Shown: piece after piece, positions 1-10,890 of the stretch | Numbering within the stretch: the first letter of the stretch is position 1 | How the letters are laid out: each line of letters starts with the position of its first letter | DNA from: Camelus bactrianus | Taxonomy: Eukaryota; Chordata; Mammalia; Artiodactyla; Camelidae | Assembly (NCBI RefSeq): GCF_048773025.1 | Contig: NC_133546.1 | Coordinates: 88,789,816-88,853,815, forward strand | Length of the DNA: 64,000 nt | Reading direction: 5' to 3' | Position numbers and translations under genes: made by a program | The notes under the pieces: generated by a model | Database searches by the model: none | The model's input: only the letters and a program-made list of their open reading frames with translations | What the model was told of the DNA's origin: nothing

Positions 1-249
1 TGCAGGAACTTCAAACCGGCACTAGGAAACAGACTGAGAAACCAGAGTAAAAGTTTCTCCTGCAAACCGTTCCTTTTGTGCTAGATGAACGAACGTCTCT
101 CCACATGCTCAGTTCTGAGAGATAAGTGTGTGTGAAAGCCGTACTTCACCTAGCTTGTTGGGAACACAAAGTTTCTTTTCAGTTGCAAACTCCACTCCGT
201 ACATATATATGGGGAGCTACTAGCTCCAACTCGGTTTTACAGTGCAAAC
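1..249 (+). repeat. Representative monomer with landmarks
   Basis: This first monomer shows the landmarks seen in nearly all copies. In order they are: TGCAGGAACTTC at 1; ACTAGGAAACAG at 21; AAAGTTTCTCC near 50-60; TGCAA at 61; GCTAGATGAACGAACG near 80-95; CTCTCCA at 97-103; CTCAGTTCTGAG near 108-119, a 5 bp inverted repeat with a 2 base spacer; a GTGTGTGTG tract at 125-133; CACCTAGCTTGTTGGGAAC near 147-165; AAAGTTTCTTTTC at 168-180; an AT-rich dyad at 198-212; a second dyad at 213-227; and TTTTACAGTG near 235-244. There are about six CpG sites per monomer. No coding, tRNA or 5S rRNA signature is visible. Confidence 0.95.
1..249 (+). repeat. Two degenerate half-repeats of about 124 bp inside the monomer
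   Basis: The two halves of the monomer share collinear words at nearly constant offset. AAAnCnGnACT at 13-23 matches 135-145 (offset 122). The run AAAGTTTCT near 50-58 matches 168-176 (about 118, with an indel). TGCAAAC at 61 matches 184 (123). ATG at 85 matches 209 (124). CTCCA at 99 matches 224 (125). CTC-R-GTT at 108 matches 230 (122). The order is preserved and the offsets cluster around half of 249. I infer that the present monomer arose by dimerisation of an ancestral unit of about 124 bp, followed by strong divergence. Chance matches cannot be excluded without a scored alignment. Confidence 0.6.
198..227. other. Paired dyad symmetries (example in first monomer)
   Basis: The AT-rich dyad lies at 198-212, in its CCGTACATATATATGG form here. 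It is followed directly by GGAGCTACTAGCTCC at 213-227, a perfect 7-1-7 inverted repeat (the usual form GGAGGTACTAGCTCC has one mismatched pair). Both elements occupy the same place in nearly every monomer. Short dyads are known to be enriched in satellites of centromeres without CENP-B boxes. A role here is inference. Confidence 0.7.
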
Positions 250-994
250 TGAACGAATTTCAAACCGGCACTAGGAAACAGGCTGAGAAACCTGAGTAAA
301 AGTTTCTCCTGCAACCCGTTCCATTTGTGCTAGATGAATGAACGTCTCTCCACATGCTCAGTTCTGAGAGATATGTGTGGGTGAAAGCCGTTCTTCACCT
401 AGCTTGTTGGGAACACAAAGTTTCTTTTCACTTGCAAACTCCACTCCATACATATATATGGGGAGGTACTAGCTCCAACTCGGTTTTACAGTGCTAACTG
501 CAGGAACTTCAAACCAGCACTAGGAAACAGACTGAGAAACCAGAGTAAAAGTTTCTCCTGCAACACGTTCCCTTTGTGCTAGATGAACGAACGTCTCTCC
601 ACATGCTCAGTTCTAGAGATAAGTGTGTGTGAAAGCCGTCCTTCACCTAGCTTGTTGGGAAACAAAGTTTCTTTTCACTTGCAATCTCCACTCCATACAT
701 ATATAAGGGGAGGTACAAGCTCCAACTCGGTTTTACAGTGAAAAGTGCAGGAACTTCAAACCGGCACTAGGAAACAGTCTGAGAAACCAGAGTAAAAGTT
801 TCTCCTGCAACCATTTCCCTTTGTGCTAGATGAACGAACGTCTCTCCACATGCTCATTTCTGAGAGATAAATGTGTGTGAAAGCCGTCCTTCACCTAGCT
901 TGTTGGGAACACAAAGTTTCTTTTCACTTGCAAACTCCACTCCATACATATATATGGGGAGGTACTAGCTCCAACTCGGTTTTACAGTGAAAAT

Positions 995-2183
995 TGCAGG
1001 AACTTCAAACCGGCACTAGGAAACAGACTGAGAAACCAGAGTAAAAGTTTCTCCTGCAACCCGTTCCTTTTGTGCTAGATGAACGAACGTCTCTCCACAT
1101 GCTCAGTTCTTAGAGATAAGTGTGTGTGAAATCCGTCCTTCACCTAGCTTGTTGGGAACACAAAGATTCTTTTCACTTGCAAACTCCACTCCATACATAT
1201 ATATGGGGAGGTACTAGCTCCAACTCGGTTTTACAGTGAAAACTGCAGGAATTTCAAACCGGCACAAGGAAACAGACTGAGAAACCAGAGTAAAAGTTTC
1301 TCCAGGAACCCGATCCATTTGTGCTAGATGAACGAACGTCTCTCCACATGCTCAGTTCTGAGAGATAAGTGTGGGTGAAAGCCGTCCTTCACCTAGATTT
1401 TTGGGAACACAAAGTTTCTTTTCAGTTGCAAAATCCACTCCATACATATATATGGGGAGGTACTAGCTCCAACTCGGTTTTAAAGTGAAAACTGCAGAAA
1501 CTTCAAACCGGCACTAGGAAACAGAGTGAGAAACCAGAGTAAAAGTTGCTCCTGCATCCCGTTCCCTTTGTGCTACATGAACGAAAGTCTCTCCACATGC
1601 TCATTTCTGAGAGATAAGTGTGTGTGAAAGCCGTCCTTCACCTAGCTTTTTGGGAACACAAAGTTCCTTTTCAGTTGCAAAATCCACTCCATACATATAT
1701 ATGGGGAGGTACTAGCTCCAACTCGGTTTTACAATGAAAACTGCAGGTACTTCAAACCGGCACTAGGAAACAGACTGAGAAACCAGAGTAAAAGTTTCTC
1801 CTGCAACCCGTTCCTTTTGTGCTAAATGAACGAACGTCTCTCCACATGCTCAGTTCTGAGAGATAAGTGTGTGTGAAAGCCGTCCTTCACCTAGCTTTTT
1901 GGGAACACAAAGTTTCTTTTCAGTTGCAAAATCCACTCCATACATATATATGGGGATGTACTAGCTCCAACTCGGTTTTACAGTGCAAACTGCAGGAACT
2001 TCAAACCGGCACTAGGAAACAGACTGAGAAACCAGAGTAAAAGTTTCTCCTGCAACCCGTTCCCTTTGTGCTAGATGAACGAACGTCTCTCCACATGCTC
2101 ATTTCTGAGAGATAAGTGTGTGTGAAAGCCGTCCTTCACCTAGCTTGTTGGGAACACAAAGTTTCTTTTCACTTGCAAACTCC
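995..2183 (+). repeat. Monomers linking P copy 1 to the 18/17-monomer block
   Basis: About five monomers. From about 1250 to 1880 the sequence matches 3490-4110 at offset 2239 (nine monomers); shared marks are CCAGGAACCCGATCC and GTTGCTCCTGCATCCC, at 1541 and 3780 respectively. From about 1880 the match switches to offset 2737 (eleven monomers, 1880-3260 against 4617-5997); shared marks are GGGGATGTACTAG and the shortened GCCGCCTTC. The switch of partner inside one monomer suggests an old exchange or conversion junction near 1880. Confidence 0.75.
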
Positions 2184-2932
2184 AGTCCATATATATTTAT
2201 GGGGAGGTACTAGCTCCAACTCGTGTTTACAGTGAAAACTGCAGGAACTTCAAACCGGCACTAGGAAACAGACTGAGAAACCAGAGTAAAAGTTCCTCCT
2301 GCAACCCGTTCGTTTTGTGCTAGATGAACGAACGTCTCTCCACGTGCTCAGTTCTGAGAGATAAGTGTGTGTGAAAGCCGCCTTCACCTAGCTTGTTGGG
2401 AACACAAAGTTTCTTTTCACTTGCAAACTCCACTCCATACATATATATGGGGAGGTACTAGCTCCAACTCGGTTTTACAGTGCAAACTGCAGGAATTTCA
2501 AACCGGCACAAGGAAACAGACTGAGAAACCAGAGTAAAAATTTCTCCATCAACCCTTTCCTTTTGTGCTAGATGAACGAACGTCTCTCCACATGCTCATT
2601 TCTGAGAGATAAGTGTGGGTGAAAGCCGTCCTTCACATAGCTTGTTGGGAACACAAAGATTCTTTTCACTTGCAAACGCCACTCCATACATATATATGGG
2701 GAAATACTAGCTCCAAATCGGTTTTACAGTGCAAACTGCAGGAACTTCAAACCGGCACTAGGAAACAGACTGAGAAACCAGAGTAAAAGTTTCTCCTGCA
2801 ACCCTTTCCCATTGTGCTAGGTGAACGAACGTCTCTCCACATGCTCAGTTCTGAGAGATAAGTGTGTGTGAAAGCCGTCCTTCACCTAGCTTGTTGGGAA
2901 TACAAAGTTTCTTTTCAATTGCAAACTCCACT

Positions 2933-2948
2933 CCATATATATATATGG
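2933..2948. other. Perfect 16 bp palindrome CCATATATATATATGG
   Basis: The usual CCATACATATATATGG has one mismatched pair. Here C to T at the sixth base makes the palindrome perfect. The same form is at 5670, 7411, 9899, 11640, 14128, 19352 and 63626, mostly spread by the A-unit amplification. Confidence 0.85.
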
Positions 2949-4478
2949 GGAGGTACTAGCTCCAACTCGGTTTTACAGTGAAAACTGCAGGAACTTCAAA
3001 CCGGCACTAGGAAACAGACTGAGAAACCACAGTAAATGTTTCCCCTGCAACCCGTTCCTTTTTGCTAGATGAACGAACGTCTCTCCACATGCTCAGTTCT
3101 GAGAGATAAGTGTGTGTGAAAGCCGTCCTTCACCTAGCTTTTTGGGAACACAGAGTTTCTTTTCAGTTGCAAAATCCACTCCATACATATATATGATGAG
3201 GTACTAGCTCCAACTCGGTTTTACGGTGCAAACTGCAGGAACTTCAAACCGGCACTAGGAAACAGACTGAGAAACCAGAGTAAAAGTTTCTCCTGCAACC
3301 CGTTCCCTTTGTGCTAGATGAACGAACGTCTCTCCACATGCTCATTTCTGAGAGATAATTGTGTGTGAAAGCCGTCCTTCACCTAGCTTGTTGGGAACAC
3401 AAAGATTCTTTTCACTTGCAAACTCCACTCCATACATATATATGGGGAGGTACTAGCTCCAACTCGGTTTTACAGTGCAAACTGCAGGAATTTCAAACCG
3501 GCACTATGAAACAGACTGAGAAACCAGAGTAAAAGTTTCTCCAGGAACCCGATCCATTTGTGCTAGATGAACGAACGTCTCTCCACATGCTCAGTTCTGA
3601 GAGATAAGTGTGGGTGAAAGCCGTCCTTCACCTAGCTTTTTGGGAACACAAAGTTTCTTTTCAGTTGCAAAATCCACTCCATACATATATATGGGGAGGT
3701 ACTAGCTCCAACTCGGTTTTAAAGTGAAAACTGCAGAAACTTCAAACCGGCACTAGGAAACAGAGTGAGAAACCAGAGTAAAAGTTGCTCCTGCATCCCG
3801 TTCCCTTTGTGCTACATGAACGAAAGTCTCTCCACATGCTCATTTCTGTGAGATAAGTGTGTGTGAAAGCCGTCCTTCACCTAGCTTTTTGGGAACACAA
3901 AGTTCCTTTTCAGTTGCAAAATCCACTCCATACATATATATGGGGAGGTACTAGCTCCAACTCGGTTTTACAATGAAAACTGCAGGCACTTCAAACCGGC
4001 ACTAGGAAACAGACTGAGAAACCAGAGTAAAAGTTTCTCCTGCAACCCGTTCCTTTTGTGCTAAATGAACGAACGTCTCTCCACATGCTCAGTTCTGAGA
4101 GATAAGTGTGTGAGAAAGCCGTCCTTCACCTAGCTTGTTGTGAACACAAAGTTCCTTTTCACTTGCAAACTCCACTCCATACATATATATGGGGAGGTAC
4201 TAGCTCCAACTCGGTTTTACAGTGCAAACTGCAGGAATTTCAAACCGGCATTAGGAAACAGACTGAGAAACCAGAGTAAAAGTTTCTACTGCAACCCGTT
4301 CCCATTGTGCTAGGTGAACGAACGTCTCTCCACATGCTCAGTTCTGAGAGATAAGTGTGTGTGAAAGCCGTACTTAACCTAGCTTGTTGGGAACACAAAG
4401 TTTCTTTTCACTTGCAAACCCCACTCCATACATATATATGGGGAGGTACTAGCTCCAACTCGGTTTTACAGTGAAAAC

Positions 4479-4727
4479 TGCAGGAACTTCAAACCGGCAC
4501 TAGGAAACAGACTGAGAAACCACAGTAAATGTTTCCCCTGCAACCCGTTCCCTTTTTGCTAGATGAACGAATGTCTCTCCACATGCTCAGTTCTGAGAGA
4601 TAAGTGTGTGTGAAAGCCGTCCTTCACCTAGCTTTTTGGGAACACAAAGTTTCTTTTCAGTTGCAAAATCCACTCCATACATATATATGGGGATGTACTA
4701 GCTCCAACTCGGTTTTACAGTGCAAAC
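4479..4727 (+). repeat. Monomer present in A1 but missing from A2 and A3
   Basis: This monomer carries CACAGTAAATG (4521), CCCTTTTTGC, GAATGTCTC and GGGGATGTAC. Its counterpart is absent at about 8950 in A2 and 13180 in A3, where the flanking monomers are joined directly. It is present again at 18203 in the 17.3-20.3 kb block (offset 13682). It therefore marks the older arrangement, and A2/A3 derive from a version that lost one monomer. Confidence 0.85.
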
Positions 4728-6661
4728 TGCAGGAACTTCAAACCGGCACTAGGAAACAGACTGAGAAACCAGAGTAAAAGTTTCTCCTGCAACCCGTTCC
4801 CTTTGTGCTAGATGAACGAACGTCTCTCCACATGCTCATTTCTGAGAGATAAGTGTGTGTGAAAGCCGTCCTTCACCTAGCTTGTTGGGAACACAAAGTT
4901 TCTTTTCACTTGCAAACTCCACTCCATATATATTTATGGGGAGGTACTAGCTCCAACTCGTGTTTACAGTGAAAACTGCAGGAACTTCAAACCGGCACTA
5001 GGAAACAGACTGAGAAACCAGAGTAAATGTTCCTCCTGCAACCCGTTCATTTTGTGCTAGATGAACGAACGTCTCTCCACGTGCTCAGTTCTGAGAGATA
5101 AGTGTGTGTGAAAGCCGCCTTCACCTAGCTTGTTGGGAACACAAAGTTTCTTTTCACTTGCAAACTCCACTCCATACATATATATGGGGAGGTACTAGCT
5201 CCAACTCGGTTTTACAGTGCAAACTGCAGGAATTTCAAACCGGCACAAGGAAACAGACTGAGAAACCAGAGTAAAAATTTCTCCATCAACCCTTTCCCTT
5301 TGTGCTAGATGAACGAACGTCTCTCCACATGCTCATTTCTGAGAGATAAGTGTGGGTGAAAGCCGTCCTTCACCTAGCTTGTTGGGAACACAAAGATTCT
5401 TTTCACTTGCAAACGCCACTCCATACATATATATGGGGAAATACTAGCTCCAAATCGGTTTTACAGTGCAAACTGCAGGAACTTCAAACCGGCACTAGGA
5501 AACAGACTGAGAAACCAGAGTAAAAGTTTCTCCTGCAACACGTTCCCATTGTGCTTGGTGAACGAACGTCTCTCCACATGCTCAGTTCTGAGAGATAAGT
5601 GTGTGTGAAAGCCGTCCTTCACCTAGCTTGTTGGGAATACAAAGTTTCTTTTCAATTGCAAACTCCACTCCATATATATATATGGGGAGGTACTAGCTCC
5701 AACTCGGTTTTACAGTGAAAACTGCAGGAACTTCAAACCGGCACTAGGAAACAGACTGAGAAACCACAGTAAATGTTTCCCCTGCAACCCGTTCCTTTTT
5801 GCTAGATGAACGAACGTCTCTCCACATGCTCAGTTCTGAGAGATAAGTGTGTGTGAAAGCCGTCCTTCACCTAGCTTTTTGGGAACACAGAGTTTCTTTT
5901 CAGTTGCAAAATCCACTCCATACATATATATGATGAGGTACTAGCTCCAACTCGGTTTTACAGTGCAAACTGCAGGAACTTCAAACCGGCACTAGGAAAC
6001 AGACTGAGAAACCAGAGTAAAAGTTTCTCCTGCAACCCGTTCCTTTTGTGCTAGATGAATGAACGTCTCTCCACCTGCTCAGTTCTGAGATATAAGTGTG
6101 TGTGAAAGCCGTCCTTCACCTAGCTTGTTGGGAACACAAAGTTTCTTTTCCCTTGCAAACTCCACTCCATACATATATATGGGGAGGTACTAGCTCCAAC
6201 TCGGTTTTACAGTGCAAACTGCAGGAATTTCAAACCGGCACAAGGAAACAGACTGAGAAACCATAGTAAAAATTTCTCCAGCAACCCTTTCCCATTTTGC
6301 TAGATGAACGAACGTCTCTCCACATGCTCATTTCTGAGAGATAAGTGTGGGTGAAAGCCATCCTTAACCTAGCTTGTTGGGAACACAAAGATTCTTTTCA
6401 CTTGCAAACGCCACTCCATACATATATATGGGGAAATACTATCTCCAAATCGGTTTTACAGTGCAAACTGCAGGAACTTCAAACCGGCACTAGGAAACAG
6501 ACTGAGAAACCAGAGTAAAAGTTTCCCCTGCATCACGTTCCCTTTGTGCTAGATGAACGAACGACTCTCCACATGCTCAGTTCTGAGAGATAAGTGTGTG
6601 TGAAAGCCGTTCTTCACCTAGCTTTTTGGGAACACAAAGTTTCTTTTCACTTGCAAACTCC

Positions 6662-9600
6662 AGTCCATATATATTTATGGGGAGGTACTAGCTCCAACTC
6701 GTGTTTACAGTGAAAACTGCAGGAACTTCAAACCGGCACTAGGAAACAGACTGAGAAACCAGAGTAAAAGTTCCTCCTGCAACCCGTTCGTTTTGTGCTA
6801 GATGAACGAACGTCTCTCCACGTGCTCAGTTCTGAGAGATAAGTGTGTGTGAAAGCCGCCTTCACCTAGCTTGTTGGGAACACAAAGTTTCTTTTCACTT
6901 GCAAACTCCACTCCATACATATATATGGGGAGGTACTAGCTCCAACTCGGTTTTACAGTGCAAACTGCAGGAATTTCAAACCGGCACAAGGAAACAGACT
7001 GAGAAACCAGAGTAAAAATTTCTCCATCAACCCTTTCCTTTTGTGCTAGATGAACGAACGTCTCTCCACATGCTCATTTCTGAGAGATAAGTGTGGGTGA
7101 AAGCCGTCCTTCACATAGCTTGTTGGGAACACAAAGATTCTTTTCACTTGCAAACGCCACTCCATACATATATATGGGGAAATACTAGCTCCAAATCGGT
7201 TTTACAGTGCAAACTGCAGGAACTTCAAACCGGCACTAGGAAACAGACTGAGAAACCAGAGTAAAAGTTTCTCCTGCAACCCGTTCCCATTGTGCTAGGT
7301 GAACGAACGTCTCTCCACATGCTCAGTTCTGAGAGATAAGTGTGTGTGAAAGCCGTCCTTCACCTAGCTTGTTGGGAATACAAAGTTTCTTTTCAATTGC
7401 AAACTCCACTCCATATATATATATGGGGAGGTACTAGCTCCAACTCGGTTTTACAGTGAAAACTGCAGGAACTTCAAACCGGCACTAGGAAACAGACTGA
7501 GAAACCACAGTAAATGTTTCCCCTGCAACCCGTTCCTTTTTGCTAGATGAACGAACGTCTCTCCACATGCTCAGTTCTGAGAGATAAGTGTGTGTGAAAG
7601 CCGTCCTTCACCTAGCTTTTTGGGAACACAGAGTTTCTTTTCAGTTGCAAAATCCACTCCATACATATATATGATGAGGTACTAGCTCCAACTCGGTTTT
7701 ACGGTGCAAACTGCAGGAACTTCAAACCGGCACTAGGAAACAGACTGAGAAACCAGAGTAAAAGTTTCTCCTGCAACCCGTTCCCTTTGTGCTAGATGAA
7801 CGAACGTCTCTCCACATGCTCATTTCTGAGAGATAATTGTGTGTGAAAGCCGTCCTTCACCTAGCTTGTTGGGAACACAAAGATTCTTTTCACTTGCAAA
7901 CTCCACTCCATACATATATATGGGGAGGTACTAGCTCCAACTCGGTTTTACAGTGCAAACTGCAGGAATTTCAAACCGGCACTATGAAACAGACTGAGAA
8001 ACCAGAGTAAAAGTTTCTCCAGGAACCCGATCCATTTGTGCTAGATGAACGAACGTCTCTCCACATGCTCAGTTCTGAGAGATAAGTGTGGGTGAAAGCC
8101 GTCCTTCACCTAGCTTTTTGGGAACACAAAGTTTCTTTTCAGTTGCAAAATCCACTCCATACATATATATGGGGAGGTACTAGCTCCAACTCGGTTTTAA
8201 AGTGAAAACTGCAGAAACTTCAAACCGGCACTAGGAAACAGAGTGAGAAACCAGAGTAAAAGTTGCTCCTGCATCCCGTTCCCTTTGTGCTACATGAACG
8301 AAAGTCTCTCCACATGCTCATTTCTGAGAGATAAGTGTGTGTGAAAGCCGTCCTTCACCTAGCTTTTTGGGAACACAAAGTTCCTTTTCAGTTGCAAAAT
8401 CCACTCCATACATATATATGGGGAGGTACTAGCTCCAACTCGGTTTTACAATGAAAACTGCAGGAACTTCAAACCGGCACTAGGAAACAGACTGAGAAAC
8501 CAGAGTAAAAGTTTCTCCTGCAACCCGTTCCTTTTGTGCTAAATGAACGAACGTCTCTCCACATGCTCAGTTCTGAGAGATAAGTGTGTGAGAAAGCCGT
8601 CCTTCACCTAGCTTGTTGTGAACACAAAGTTCCTTTTCACTTGCAAATTCCACTCCATACATATATATGGGGAGGTACTAGCTCCAACTCGGTTTTACAG
8701 TGCAAACTGCAGGAATTTCAAACCGGCATTAGGAAACAGACTGAGAAACCAGAGTAAAAGTTTCTACTGCAACCCGTTCCCATTGTGCTAGGTGAACGAA
8801 CGTCTCTCCACATGCTCAGTTCTGAGAGATAAGTGTGTGTGAAAGCCGTACTTAACCTAGCTTGTTGGGAACACAAAGTTTCTTTTCACTTGCAAACCCC
8901 ACTCCATACATATATATGGGGAGGTACTAGCTCCAACTCGGTTTTACAGTGCAAACTGCAGGAACTTCAAACCGGCACTAGGAAACAGACTGAGAAACCA
9001 GAGTAAAAGTTTCTCCTGCAACCCGTTCCCTTTGTGCTAGATGAACGAACGTCTCTCCACATGCTCATTTCTGAGAGATAAGTGTGTGTGAAAGCCGTCC
9101 TTCACCTAGCTTGTTGGGAACACAAAGTTTCTTTTCACTTGCAAACTCCACTCCATATATATTTATGGGGAGGTACTAGCTCCAACTCGTGTTTACAGTG
9201 AAAACTGCAGGAACTTCAAACCGGCACTAGGAAACAGACTGAGAAACCAGAGTAAATGTTCCTCCTGCAACCCGTTCATTTTGTGCTAGATGAACGAACG
9301 TCTCTCCACGTGCTCAGTTCTGAGAGATAAGTGTGTGTGAAAGCCGCCTTCACCTAGCTTGTTGGGAACACAAAGTTTCTTTTCACTTGCAAACTCCACT
9401 CCATACATATATATGGGGAGGTACTAGCTCCAACTCGGTTTTACAGTGCAAACTGCAGGAATTTCAAACCGGCACAAGGAAACAGACTGAGAAACCAGAG
9501 TAAAAATTTCTCCATCAACCCTTTCCCTTTGTGCTAGATGAACGAACGTCTCTCCACATGCTCATTTCTGAGAGATAAGTGTGGGTGAAAGCCGTCCTTC

Positions 9601-10890
9601 ACCTAGCTTGTTGGGAACACAAAGATTCTTTTCACTTGCAAACGCCACTCCATACATATATATGGGGAAATACTAGCTCCAAATCGGTTTTACAGTGCAA
9701 ACTGCAGGAACTTCAAACCGGCACTAGGAAACAGACTGAGAAACCAGAGTAAAAGTTTCTCCTGCAACACGTTCCCATTGTGCTTGGTGAACGAACGTCT
9801 CTCCACATGCTCAGTTCTGAGAGATAAGTGTGTGTGAAAGCCGTCCTTCACCTAGCTTGTTGGGAATACAAAGTTTCTTTTCAATTGCAAACTCCACTCC
9901 ATATATATATATGGGGAGGTACTAGCTCCAACTCGGTTTTACAGTGAAAACTGCAGGAACTTCAAACCGGCACTAGGAAACAGACTGAGAAACCACAGTA
10001 AATGTTTCCCCTGCAACCCGTTCCTTTTTGCTAGATGAACGAACGTCTCTCCACATGCTCAGTTCTGAGAGATAAGTGTGTGTGAAAGCCGTCCTTCACC
10101 TAGCTTTTTGGGAACACAGAGTTTCTTTTCAGTTGCAAAATCCACTCCATACATATATATGATGAGGTACTAGCTCCAACTCGGTTTTACAGTGCAAACT
10201 GCAGGAACTTCAAACCGGCACTAGGAAACAGACTGAGAAACCAGAGTAAAAGTTTCTCCTGCAACCCGTTCCTTTTGTGCTAGATGAATGAACGTCTCTC
10301 CACCTGCTCAGTTCTGAGATATAAGTGTGTGTGAAAGCCGTCCTTCACCTAGCTTGTTGGGAACACAAAGTTTCTTTTCCCTTGCAAACTCCACTCCATA
10401 CATATATATGGGGAGGTACTAGCTCCAACTCGGTTTTACAGTGCAAACTGCAGGAATTTCAAACCGGCACAAGGAAACAGACTGAGAAACCATAGTAAAA
10501 ATTTCTCCAGCAACCCTTTCCCATTTTGCTAGATGAACGAACGTCTCTCCACATGCTCATTTCTGAGAGATAAGTGTGGGTGAAAGCCATCCTTAACCTA
10601 GCTTGTTGGGAACACAAAGATTCTTTTCACTTGCAAACGCCACTCCATACATATATATGGGGAAATACTATCTCCAAATCGGTTTTACAGTGCAAACTGC
10701 AGGAACTTCAAACCGGCACTAGGAAACAGACTGAGAAACCAGAGTAAAAGTTTCCCCTGCATCACGTTCCCTTTGTGCTAGATGAACGAACGACTCTCCA
10801 CATGCTCAGTTCTGAGAGATAAGTGTGTGTGAAAGCCGTTCTTCACCTAGCTTTTTGGGAACACAAAGTTTCTTTTCACTTGCAAACTCC
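6662..10890 (+). repeat. Higher-order unit A2, 17 monomers, 4229 bp
   Basis: This is A1 less one monomer. Reading by eye, it is almost identical to A3 at offset 4229; I noticed one clear difference (GCAAATTCC at about 8643 against GCAAACTCC in A3). Marks with exact 4229 spacing include 5765-9994-14223, 7506-11735 and 8258-12487. Such similarity over 4.2 kb indicates very recent amplification or strong conversion. Confidence 0.92.

Larger units (their letters stand above)
1..994 (+). repeat. P cassette, copy 1 (monomers m1-m4)
   Basis: Four monomers with diagnostic variants that recur together elsewhere. m1 (1) has TGCAAACCG, GCCGTACTTC and CCGTACAT. m2 (250) has AAACCTGAG, GATGAATGAACG and GATATGTGTGGG. 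m3 (499) is a 247 bp monomer with TTCTAGAGAT, GGGAAACAAAG, GCAATCTCC and ATATAAGGGGAGG. m4 (746) has AAAAGTGCAGG, CAGTCTGAG and CAACCATTTCCC. The same set in the same order recurs at 15176 and 20400 and, modified, at seven more places. The window edge truncates any further sequence on the left. Confidence 0.9.
2184..6661 (+). repeat. Higher-order unit A1, 18 monomers, 4478 bp
   Basis: The unit runs from the variant CCAGTCCATATATA at 2184 to the next occurrence of that variant at 6662. Many private marks recur exactly 4478 bp later (3028 to 7506, 3530 to 8008, 3780 to 8258) until about 4470. One monomer at 4479-4727 (with CACAGTAAATG, GAATGTCTC and GGGGATGTAC) has no counterpart in the next unit, and the offset then becomes 4229. 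The unit also contains an older eleven-monomer internal duplication (offset 2737). Confidence 0.9.

Noticed and set aside
64-84. Minus-strand GGGAACGGG resembling the right half of a CENP-B box
   Set aside because: The left half (TTCG) is missing and the CGGG is often lost (CCCTTTCCC and CAACCATTTCCC forms on the plus strand). At most a degenerate resemblance.
151-168. Possible CENP-B box in GCTTGTTGGGAACACAA
   Set aside because: About 10 of 17 positions match YTTCGTTGGAARCGGGA, but only 3 of the 9 essential bases do, and the site varies among monomers (CTTTTTGGG, GTTGTGAAC, GGGAAACAAAG).
200-212. TATA box in the ATATATATGGGG tract of every monomer
   Set aside because: The AT tract is better explained as part of a dyad, and no other promoter element or downstream gene is present.
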